A stretch of DNA of 64,000 nucleotides from Antedon mediterranea (Eukaryota > Echinodermata > Crinoidea > Comatulida > Antedonidae), in the NCBI RefSeq assembly GCF_964355755.1, contig NC_092676.1:17466288-17530287 (forward strand), written 5' to 3'. Below, one piece after another: positions 1-10,483 of the stretch (position 1 is the stretch's first letter; each line of letters opens with the position of its first letter). The position numbers and the translations under genes are program-made. The notes below the pieces were generated by a model, which worked only from the letters and a program-made list of their open reading frames with translations, did no database searches and was not told the DNA's origin.

Positions 1-739
1 CTGTAGAATAGCACTATATGTTTACTCATGGAGTACTGTAAACCATGTTGTTTAGATGTTAAGAAATAACAGAAAACACTGTTACAGTTACATTGATTAT
101 TGAAAAAAAGTATTTTTCTATTATAATAAATCATTAAAAGCATATGCCATAATGAACCCAAACAACACAAATTGTTTTATGCTTTGCCTAAAGACAAAAG
201 GGCTAAGGTAAACATGTCTGTCTGTTCAATTATTGTCTCAAGTTAATACGTTATAATCATAGAATAGGCCTAAATAATTAATGCAGTAGGCCTGTGAAAT
301 TGTTGTGGTTTCATTATTTGTATCCATCTTTATACAACAGTGACATTTAAAACATGGCAATATTGTTTATCAATTGGAGTTGGAGATGGAGAAATGTTGT
401 CACTTAGGAGTAACTATAATTTCCTGAATAAATCTCTCCTAACATTACAATTTGTTATATTGCATAGCCTATGTAAATACGTGAACGTGAACGTTGAAAC
501 TACATCACATGACTACCGCTGCGAGGATCGTAAATCGTATATCATCGAGAACGATGATATTGACTGACTAATTTTTGCGTAATTATCGGGATATATATAT
601 TCCCTCGAACATAATATCATTCCCTCGGAGATGTCAAATCTTATATTTCACCTCTAAGCAGGCGATATCTGTAGGCCTATAATATTATGACAAATCAGGC
701 TTCAACTGAATCCTTAAAAAAAGTATAGATCCGAATTCA
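1..739. other. Upstream flank or 5' intron of the SNARE gene, no gene seen
   Basis: AT-rich sequence with no convincing exon, repeat or RNA gene. An upstream non-coding or short coding exon of the R-SNARE gene could lie here, because vertebrate VAMP genes often split the extreme N terminus, but no candidate with a good donor and matching phase was recognised. Confidence 0.5.
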
Positions 740-3700
740 ATGAATGAAATCTTATTCAGGTCTTCTGACAAAACCAAGCAGCTCCAGAAAGATGTCGATC
801 AAGTAACCGACATTATGCAAGAAAATATTGAAAAAATACTGGAACGTGGAGACAAACTTGACGACTTGTCTAAACATGCTGGTGAGTTATTCTTTAGCGT
901 CTTAACAAAACGGAGAAAAGGTAACACAGGGGAGGAATGCGATAACACATCATTTTGTTTTTGGTATTAAACCAAAATAAGGAAACACTGTATCCCCATG
1001 ACACTATTAATAACCTAGCCCTGATGATCTTGAGAGATGAACCCAAATTGGAAAATTTAACTTCCAATGCATGATTCGCGTTACGCAGATATAAGAATTT
1101 CAGATTCACAAACTGTATGGGGATAGCCAGACTACATTATGTGAGCATGTTTCCATACGTGTTTGATCCAAAAAATGTCTCGGGTAATAATATGATGTAC
1201 AGTGCTTATGCGTGGTTCCCACTGCCGACGCAACACAAGGACGTAACGCAACGCAAGTGAATTGACCAATCACAAGCGATGGCTTATTCGCTTGTGATTG
1301 CAAACTGCCTATAACTTTTCGCTTGTCATGGTTAACACGCTTGCGTTGCGTTTACGTCCTTGCGTTACGTTCTAGTGGGAACCACCAAGCTTTAGAGGTT
1401 TCACAACATTAGGCGCTTTATATATCCAAGACATTATCAATATTATCACCGGATTTGCGCCACCGTCACCAAGATTGTTTATTTCCATTATGCAATGTTA
1501 ACTGTTTGTTTCTAAACACTATGAAAGTAATATCTCATCGCCTTTCTGTTTGTGCTTCATTTTTAGACGATTTAGAGCAAAATTCGGCTGGATTTAAAAA
1601 GACCGCTGTAAAAGTTAGGAAAAAAATGTGGTGGAAAAATACTAAGGTAAGAAAATAGTTTACCAAAGCCAAAGTGATGCTACTATATTTAACGGTTGAT
1701 ATATTCCGTGATTGAAAACTATTTTTATCATTCTCATTTACTATTCAAAACCTCATATTTTTACAAAACATAATTTTACAAGAGAAAGTTTTTTTTTGTA
1801 ATTGTTCTTGTAAACATAAATGCGTAATGAATTGGAAAAATGCCAAATTCCAGTAAAATGTAAAACATAATAATCAATAAAAAATAAAATGCTGGATCCA
1901 AAATAAGTATTTTGAATTATTTTCCAGGAATTGATTTTAAATGTAAATGTAAATGTGGGAACTTGCAGCCTACTGGGCTGAATTACGCACAGGTGTGGAC
2001 AACAAATACCACAACTCTCTACTCCCCTAAGTGTCCCTTCGTTTCAAGTGCTGCCACCAAACGGCGCCTGTTCGTCTGTCCACAACGACAGGGACTGAAT
2101 TGACCAGTACACCGGGGTAACTAACCCCATACTCTTCCGAAAGATGTACTGGGTTCTTTAAAGTGCACACGAGCTAGATGTGTACACTGGAACTCCAGTT
2201 TTAAGTCATTATCCGAGAAGACTTGCTCTACCACCACCAGAACAATGGTCGAGAAGTAACTTCAACCTGTTCCGATTGTATGGCTATGGTTTTTGCGGCG
2301 GCGCCTCTGCCTTATTTTGCATAAAACCTCGTGTTATATACCACTCAAACACTCTTAAGACTAAAAACAGAACACTTTCTGCTTTCAAATTTGCTGTGGT
2401 GTGGTTGGTTCTAAAAATATTACCATTATTTGCACGGTAACCCTGATAACATATTGCATAGGTACAAACATTGAGATGAGGTTTTGATAAAATAGCGGCG
2501 ATTTGCAATGCAATAACATTTACAGCAATAATAAAAACATCCTAAGCCCTTTTAAAACTGTTAAAAACTAATCTGTAAATAAATGTGATATCAATGGATA
2601 GTAGTGCTCTACTGTTACCGATAAGTGTTTGGTATTTATATCTATCTTTATTTACTTTTGCCTATAATAATCATCATAAGTGTGTATATTAGAAACACGA
2701 TGAAACAATTATCATGTATGTGTGTATACTATGGGGTCAGTGCTTTATTTTCAATACAACATATTTTAACATTGTCAACGCGAAAAGTCAGTAAATCTCA
2801 TATTTCACACTTTCAGACAGGTAAGCTTATTTCGGATGTTAATCAAAAGTTATAACATCCCTTTTTGTTTATATTTTGCAGTATATGATTTTGCTTACTG
2901 TCATTGTGTTGTTGATCATCTTGATTATAGTATTAGGTAAGAACTATTTGTAAAATATTTTTTAAGTAGAGTAATAAACAAGTTTACTGTGTTGCAATTA
3001 GAAAACTAAGTAATTATTATTTTAAAGCAACTGGTTGTCCAACCGATTCTGCAGATATTGTGATAGTCAGTTAGACTCTATCTACTAATATCTGCAGAAT
3101 CGGATGAGTTGTGCTGTAAAACTATATTAAACAAGGCCAACAGCCATTAAGTCGCGTGCTACAATGCCTAGTGATACCGGACCGACAGACAAACAGACCG
3201 ACAGACAGACAGACCGACAGACAGACGGACCGACCGACATAGTGAACTATACTGACCGAAATTACTGAACATGTTTAAAAATGTTGAAATGTTTAAAAAC
3301 ATTTATATTTTTTTAATTTACACGTGCGTAGCCTGTCACTTTTGACGTGCTCGTATAACGTAATTTCGAGTTGAAAAGTAAGTCAAGAAAACAGAAATCG
3401 GGCAAAAAGAGTGCGCAACAACATTTAACGCGCAGTGCGCGCACAAAAATCTGCGCACTCATGGCAATTTTGTAAACGCTTAAAATTGCCTGAAACGTAC
3501 TCTTATTTCATCGAAAATAAATTTTAAAAATTTTAAGCGCGCGTACGCATGCGTTACATGCGCTACGCACGTAATTGTATTGCCATATGATGATTTATGC
3601 CCTGAAATTTATGAGTACCAAATTTTATTTAATTGTGATTCATGGTTGTTAAGATATGATTACAAACGTGATTTCGTTAAATCGTGCGTAGACCGCGTAA

Positions 3701-4106
3701 TTTTTTATTGCGCACCGTGAAAACATAACCACAGCGATTCCTGGCCATAAGGAATATTCTGTGAAAAATTGACTTAGCTAGATTAAACTGATATCAAGAT
3801 AAGGTCATAAAGCGATAAAACGCATAGTGATACCGGACCGACAGACAGACAGACAGACCGACAGACAGACCGACAGACAGACCGACAGACAGACAGACAG
3901 ACAGACCGACCGACCGACATAGTGAACTATAGAGTCGCTTCCACGCGACTAAAAACTATATCACCATGCCTTTGATGTAACATTGCGGTTTGAATTTTTA
4001 TTGGTTTTAACTATAGTTATCTTATCTTTACCGTTTGATGGGCGCAATCAATTAAAAAACAATTATTTTTGAATTATATTTAGCTGCGTGGAGACCATGG
4101 AAATAG
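740..4106 (+). CDS. VAMP/synaptobrevin-family R-SNARE, VAMP8-like, 4 exons
   Basis: Exons 740-881, 1567-1646, 2882-2936 and 4084-4106 join to 300 nt, that is 99 residues plus TAG, matching the roughly 100 residues of VAMP8. The product should be a tail-anchored vesicle protein that pairs with Q-SNAREs in membrane fusion. The SNARE heptads run from about residue 12 to 70. The central ionic-layer arginine is R36 in ILERGDKLDDL, the juxtamembrane motif is MWWKN, and a hydrophobic anchor of about 18 residues fills exon 3. Exon ends are good consensus donors (gtgagt, gtaaga, gtaaga-like) and acceptors, and phases match. Less certain are the last exon, which gives a short lumenal tail of seven residues after the anchor, and the start: a possible acceptor (ttattcag) lies at 752-758, so the true N terminus could come from an exon further upstream. 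No proline-rich N terminus as in VAMP2 is visible. Confidence 0.8.
1210..1386. mobile_element. Palindromic MITE, copy 1
   Basis: About 177 bp in intron 1 of the SNARE gene, bounded by TGGTTCCCACT and its inverse AGTGGGAACCA. It holds inverted arms of ACGCAACGCAAG type and an inner hairpin, CAATCACAAGCG against CGCTTGTGATTG. A near-identical copy in reverse orientation lies at 62905-63082. There is no coding capacity, so it is non-autonomous. Exact ends and target duplication are not resolved. Confidence 0.75.
2040..2250. repeat. SINE-like dispersed repeat, copy A
   Basis: Sequence around 2150-2230 (gtgtacactgga ... ccagttttaagtcattatccgagaagacttg) resembles 32460-32520 in the same orientation. 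It matches the general look of a widespread marine-animal SINE-type repeat in which a gtgcac...gtacac block precedes a 'cgttttacgtcccatccgaaggac'-like block. It lies in intron 2 of the SNARE gene. Family assignment is from memory and tentative. Confidence 0.4.
3132..3955. repeat. GACAGACC-array dispersed element, copy 1
   Basis: Lies in SNARE intron 3. It begins aacaaggcca, contains two (GACC/GACA)n arrays at about 3179-3238 and 3834-3918, each preceded by agtgataccgg, and ends with a short hairpin (AGTCGC ttccac GCGACT). The core between arrays carries gcgcagtgcgcgc and ctgcgcactcatggc motifs. It is closely similar to 15450-16195 and, more loosely, to 10711-11425. There is no open frame of note. 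Confidence 0.75.
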
Positions 4107-5627
4107 TGATGTTGTCTAAAGAAGCCTCTCTATGATGTTGTGTATAGTGTTATCAATATTTGAAGTTAACATAACCGTAGATCTACAAAACGAGAAATTG
4201 AAATAATTGAAAACCTGTCTTGAAATAAACACACATAGGGTCTTCAGTAATAATAGCAATGAATCTCAACATTTGTATTTTTAAATATTATTTTTAGGAT
4301 GGCATCATAATTACAATGAATGCATAGGTCATGCATACTTGGTATGTTCATTTAAGCAATACTCATTTCGGCTCTTTTCATAAATTCTTACATTGATATG
4401 TAGGCATTATTACCATACACATTCTTTGTTGTTGCAGCAATAAGATCTTCCTCGATTAATTAAAAATATAAAAAACATTTGTTTTTAAATTTATTTGACC
4501 ATTTTTAAACAGGGGCACACTCACTTGCGGAGGTGCGTCTAGAAATAATAGGATAGGCTTAAATATAAAGTTATTTTAACTATATAAAAATAAAAACATC
4601 GATTATAATATTATTTACGGTAATTATACAAAAACAAGATGATTAACAAATCTGGTTATAGGCCTAATGCACACGTTCAGATATCATCATATAATTATAT
4701 TAAATACGGTAGTTAATAAATGTAAATATTAGGCTATTAACGAGATAGTAAATATGAGACATAGATATGCTTGATTTTTTTTTATTATGAAATGAATCAT
4801 TTTGTAGTTAGCACAGATTTCTATTAAATATGGACTTGCTGTGATATTTGTCATTTACAAGATATATTTAATTACTATTTTATGTAAGAAATGGATGGGA
4901 TGGGATGAGACCGGACGGAAGTTTTTAAATTTGGTTACGTTGTTTTTTTATTCTAGAAAATAAAACATTATCCGCTTTTGTGTTAAGAATATGAAATAAA
5001 CTGAATTATGTAACTTGTACGTATTTAAATAAATAATCATTTGTCTTCATTCGGAAGTAATTCAAAATGTTATAATGTGAATAATTCGATTGTGATAATT
5101 ATTATTAAGCGTTTTCAATTATTAAAACCTGAGCACTTGCATAAGAACTGTTGTATTTTGGAAAAACGTAAGATGATGCATTCTTACTTAAAATGGCATA
5201 CAGCGACGGAACAAGAAGATCTATTTTATATATCTTATATTATTGACATCATTTGAATAATTTTCTATGAGAATACCTTATAACGACATGCATCCTCATA
5301 TGTGTGTATTTAATTCCGATAATAATAATAATAGTAACAATAACAATAATAATAACAATAATAATAATAATAATAATAATATTTTGGAGGAAATATTTAG
5401 AAATTTAGTACCGTAATTCCTACATGGCTAAAGACAGTGCGTACCTGATCAATATCTATCCTCAGTACCAGTGCGATGCAGCATGATAATGCTTGGTAAT
5501 ACTTGGTTGCTAAATGTTACATTAGCTACATAAATTCAACTGTTTATAAAATAACAATACAAAAAAAACCAATATATTATTAAACAACCATGACCAAACG
5601 AAGTGGAAATACCAGTAACAGCACTGT
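4107..5627. other. Intergenic, convergent gene ends
   Basis: AT-rich DNA between the 3' end of the plus-strand SNARE gene and the 3' end of the minus-strand first P450 gene. It contains only a trinucleotide microsatellite, (AAT/AAC)n, at 5319-5382, and no further exon was recognised. Short open frames here show no family motif. Confidence 0.6.
5319..5382. repeat. (AAT/AAC)n microsatellite
   Basis: Imperfect trinucleotide array, mostly AAT with AAC and one AGT interruption, in the intergenic gap between SNARE and P450 genes. Confidence 0.9.
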
Positions 5628-8600
5628 TTAAGTACACCTGTTTGTCACACGTATCTTGTATGGTTTAGGCGTCAACGTAAGCCCAAGATCACCATCAAGT
5701 GATGGAGGTGGACTGCCAATTGGAAAATCCAACTTAAAATTTTGTATGAGAAATGTGAAGAAAAGAAATAGCTCCATTTTGGCTAATGACATACCCAAAC
5801 AAATTCTGCGACCTGAAAAAACAAAATTAAAATCTTAAAATAGTGGAAAATAAATAAAACATCTGCTAAAAGATATGCAAATTGACAGATAGGCAAGAAC
5901 CAACTAGTTGACACAAGATGGTGTCACATTTGAATGCAAACAACAACAACAAAACCAATTACGTACCTCCACCAAAAGCTAACATATTTTCGTTTATCAC
6001 AACTTTTCCATTTTCATCAAGGAAACGTTCAGGAACAAATTCATATGGATTCTTCCATGTGGCTTCATCATGATTGACAGCCCTAAAAATACAGTAACAC
6101 TAATAGTCATTTCTACTCATTTTAATATAATATTGCTCTTTTTAAAGAAAGCCCCTCATTTCTAAATGTAGTAGCCTACAAAGTATGAATAACATACTGG
6201 TGTTATTATTATTATTATCCCTTAGGCCTATAGAGTAGAAGAGCTATGCTATTTATTTTTCGATAGCGTACTGAGTATCAGTCTTAAATATCCACAATTT
6301 CAAATGCCTTTTCAATTTAAAAGAAGGTATTGGAGTCTGTACACACTAAATGTTATGAAAGTTTATTGACTTCGAATTTGTAATTAAATTAATAAATTGA
6401 ACGACGGAACATAAGACACTCTATATTGAAACTAGTGGACAACCTACCACAAATTGGCCACAAAAACCGTCCCATTTGGTAGGTTGTATCCACCGATAGA
6501 TATAGTTTCACTTGTCTTTCTCAAAATGAACGGAGCAACTGAAGAGATTCGCTGTGCCTCGTATATTACCGCTGTTGTGTACGGCATTTCTGTTTGATCC
6601 TTGAGTTCCGGATAGCGATTTGATCCGACAACCTAGAGTGAAAAGAACGTCATTAATATTGAAATATATTTTGATACAAACTATAAAACTGCGCTTTAGT
6701 AACAGAAATGTTGTCCTACCTTTACTATTTCGAGAAATACTTTCTCCTGAATCTCTGGGTATAACCCCATGTACAGAATCATCCATGACAATGTTGATGA
6801 TGTCGTTTCTGTTCCTGCCATGAATAAATTAGTTACGTTCAATTTGATGACTTCGTTATTAAAATTACCAGGGTCAATATACTCTTGTCCAATTGCAGCA
6901 TCGATGAAATCGCGATTATGATCTGCCTGATATGTTTTTCTGTGTGATTTGATTTCACCGGAAAGGAAGTCGTAAATAGACATCCAAATCTTCTTGTCAT
7001 AATCAATAGTGTTCGCTTGGAATACACGTGCTAATGGAATAAAGTCATAGGCTCGTCCTTGTACTAAGAATGCTTTATCCATCAACTCTAATATTTTGAA
7101 AAATTCCTCGTCGTCGTGTTCGTGGTTTTTATTGAAGATTATCCTGCACAAGATGTTTGACACGCTTACTGAAATCAGCCTTTTCATGTCAACAACTTCC
7201 GAATCTTTTTCCTTTAAAAAAATACAACTATTATATAGAAGCTATACTACCAATAAATGTTATGTTTGTTCTTTCTGAGCGATGTGTCTACTTATTCAAT
7301 TCAGTTTAAAATAGTCTGAGTTGACGAAATTAGCTGAAAGAATACCTCACCGAAAGTTTTGTACTAAGTAGGCCTACTACTGTTTCATTATACATTGAAA
7401 TACCTTTAATATAGAAATGACAGTTTTTATCTCTTCAGCCAGTTGTTTTTCCATACATCGTTTTCCAAAGCCAAATTCTCGTAAACTATTGACTACAAAT
7501 TGCCTCTGGTTCTGCCATTTGTCACCATATGGTAGATCAAATATGCCTAAATAAAAAACAAGATGATGATAACTGTATAAAATACTGTGGAGTAGTTTCG
7601 CGTCAGGGAGTTGAGTATAATTATGTTTCCTTACCCTGGCATCATTTTGGTGCAGTACACGAAGCTTACTTGGGCTCCAATTAAACCCTAGCTATCGGCG
7701 CAAGCTCGGTGGTCTAGAGGTATGATCTCCAGGTTAGTGGTATGGAGGACAATTTAAAATATGATAGCTAATTAGAATACAATGACGTACTTTAGTAGTG
7801 TTATATTGAGGCCGACTACTAACCTTCTTTATGTGGATTAGAAAACTCACTCTGACTCCAGAAAAAGTTACGATTACTCGTTTCGGTTCTTCGAAGAATT
7901 TCTTTTACCATCTGAGTACTGTTAACCGTCACAACCACTAAATCACCTGATTTTTATTATTCAATTAAGATTTGAGAATTAATACATCTTTTATTATTCA
8001 ATAATCTAATTTAGAGATTGTTTAGGCCTACGAGGTTCTTTACAAAAATTTACAAAGGTTAAAAATCAAATAATCATAAATTTACTAATGATGATCTGAT
8101 TTGTATCCCTTTTTTTTAATAAACCTCACTTAAAGCGTCCTTTGCCTGGTTTTTAATGTATTTGAAATTCTTATCGTTTTTATATAGACCTTTTATTGTA
8201 GCATATTTCTAAATAATATCTTGCCTCTTATACATACAGTATATCGAATATTTGTCACAACGTAGGTCGATCAAATGACCTAAACCAGTAAACACTGATG
8301 GTGTTGACACACTTATTTGCATGTTTTCATTTATTCATTTCATTCATCTTTTTATTTCGGAATATCATGGTGACATAATATATCCATAGCAAAATAGAGA
8401 AAACAAATCTTAATCTAAGAGCTCATAGCACAAAACAAAAATATATAAATATATAAAGTCAATGCAACAAGGCATTCCATTGTATGTGCATTCTTGACAC
8501 ACTAAGAACGTGGCGATTAATGGCCATGATCTTGCATATTTATAATTATACTATTTAGATATATAGGGCATTTAGGTTTTAGTAAGATTACCGTACCTAT

Positions 8601-8822
8601 CATGATGCTGAAAATGTCTCCATATTTCTTCCTAATTCTATCGAAATCATAATGAACAGATGGAGTGAGCGATAAAATACTGCCGACCAAAGGAATTCCA
8701 ATTGGACCTGGAGGAAAGTTCGAAGTAGGCCAACGTTTCATCAAATGCCGTACAATTATAAACCCGATTACGATTACTGCGAGTCCAGCTGTAAATAATT
8801 GCGAATAAATAATCATTTTCAA
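5628..8822 (-). CDS. Cytochrome P450, CYP2-like (clan 2), gene 1 of tandem array
   Basis: Seven exons on the minus strand: 8822-8597, 7946-7824, 7546-7404, 7211-6720, 6632-6448, 6082-5967 and 5812-5628. They total 1470 nt, that is 489 residues plus TAA. Intron phases are 1, 1, 0, 0, 2, 1. It should be an ER-anchored heme monooxygenase using electrons from P450 reductase; the substrate cannot be inferred. Visible features are an N-terminal anchor at about residues 9-25, the proline hinge FPPGPIGIP (36-44), I-helix AGTETTSS (about 296-303), ExxR as YEAQR (E353, R356), VPERF (406-410) and heme loop FGGGRRICLG with the cysteine ligand near 433. Length is normal for the family and no lesion was seen. 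The 3'-flank motif 'ataccagtaac' is shared with gene 2, supporting recent duplication. Confidence 0.93.
7703..7760 (+). repeat. tRNA-Pro-like 5' half, probable SINE or pseudo-tRNA remnant
   Basis: In intron 2 of the first P450 gene, GCTCGGTGGTCTAGAGGTAT then GATCTCC resembles the acceptor/D-arm half of a eukaryotic tRNA-Pro (family pattern GGCTCGTTGGTCTAGGGGTATGATTCTC, split here as GGCTCGTTGGTCTAG and GGGTATGATTCTC). The anticodon arm, T arm and B box cannot be recognised downstream, so it is not a functional tRNA gene. Confidence 0.45.
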
Positions 8823-10483
8823 AAGTAACGTTATGCACTATATTCACAGATTCTGCTTTGAATTGAATTTCTACCAATCACTATCTGCAAATACTTTTCC
8901 GTTCCCTTTTATAATCAGGGAAAAGTATGCCTACAATTTCACGATTGAACAGTCCACTCTTCCCAACAGGAAAATGTTACGGCTTGATTACTTCAACAAG
9001 GCTTGCGTACGGAAAGTGAAGGCATGGTGTAGGTAACGACCGATAAAAATGTAAAATACGCTCTTATTTATTACACAAATTGTAATTAGTACTAACTGAA
9101 GGAATGAAGAATTACACACACTCTTCTTTGTTGAACTATGACAAATGAACAAGATCAGACCATGGTACGAGTATTAAGTAGTTTAGGTATTGTTAAATTA
9201 TAATGCATTTTTAAGTCAAATAGACCAGCCATTACAATAACAACAACTTAAACAATTTACCTTTAATCTTATTATTGTCATCTTATCAGCTGAACAAAGC
9301 CGGTCAAAGATAATCTATGGAATTTAGGTAGGTACCGTATATTATTTTTAAAATCCGTCAATACCTTGCATAGACTCAGCTACATAGACTACCAGGATTG
9401 AACTATGTTCTAACTCAAAAGAACGGAAATTGCCTATTTTAAACCTGACAAGTTTGAGACAATATTATTCATGTTTTTGCCAAATCATAAATTAATAGCA
9501 ATTAGAGCAATATCTGTAAAATTGTCGGCCTATGATTGGATTAAGGATCTGAGATTTTTCACACCACTCCCCAAGTATGTAAAGTAGTACAACATGTATG
9601 TAAAGTAGTACAACAAAACGGATCGAGATCGTGGTGCTTTGCAGCTTATTGCCATACTCTGTTAATACAACTCTTAACCACCCTACTCCAATAATCGTTT
9701 CGTAGAGTACAAATCTAATTAGCATATACTACATACATACAAATGTATACTAAATATATTTCTATTTCTAGATAACATTAAAGCAAACATAACGCTGGCA
9801 TAACAATTAACATTTGCAAGTGAACTGTAACATTGTTCAACCTGCAAACAAATAATTTGCATATAATTTGCATAAACCATTTGGTAATACATAGTCCTAC
9901 ATACACGTTATTATAGCTAAGGAAGGATACACTTCAATGACTCTATTGTTACAGTACACATACAAGCACAGTCTAGCTAGATAATACTTGGATTTACACA
10001 TCAACAAATGCATTTGAAAGAATATATACGTCAAGTTTGTTTATGATATTTACAACCAAAGAAAGAAAAAACTGTTGCTGTTCTCTGTAATCTTAACTGT
10101 TTATGGATATTTAAGTCATATCTTTATCAACATCATGTATAGTTTTTTATTGATTTTTATGAATGTTAACTTTTTATACTGTATATAATGTCGTAAATTG
10201 TAAGCTGGCTTGCGAGCTATAGACTTTAATTGTCTCTTTAGAAGCCCAGTATTTTGTCAAACAAATTAATTAAATGAAAGTAATTCCGTAAGCCTACAGA
10301 TAGGCCTATAACCATCCAATACCTACTTCTGCATTGTGCATTGGACTGGTGTGATGATGATGAAGATGAAGCAAGATTTTTACTCGATCTGCTGCAAAGA
10401 ATACTGGTAGCCCACTTTGTTTCACCTGGTTGTCACACGTATTCAACGTGACCAAACCAAGAGAAAATACCAGTAACATCAAT
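8823..10483. other. Intergenic between P450 genes 1 and 2
   Basis: No exon recognised. It includes the promoter side of gene 1 and the 3' flank of gene 2. An 18-bp unit (atgtaaagtagtacaaca) occurs twice in tandem near 9577-9615. The stretch about 9853-10030 resembles 25222-25400 downstream of gene 3, a trace of the gene duplication. Confidence 0.6.
9853..10030. repeat. Duplicated 3' flank of P450 gene, copy beside gene 2
   Basis: The run 'ttgcatataatttgcata', then 'accatttggt' and 'agctaa(a)ggaa', recurs in the same order and orientation at 25222-25300 downstream of gene 3. Both copies sit 3' of a P450 coding end on the minus strand, so the duplicated unit included flanking DNA. Confidence 0.55.

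Noticed and set aside
340-567. 75-codon open frame upstream of the SNARE gene
   Set aside because: No family motif, no splice context and composition like surrounding non-coding DNA.
7703-7760. Functional tRNA-Pro gene
   Set aside because: Only the 5' half is recognisable; no anticodon stem, T arm or matching acceptor 3' strand.
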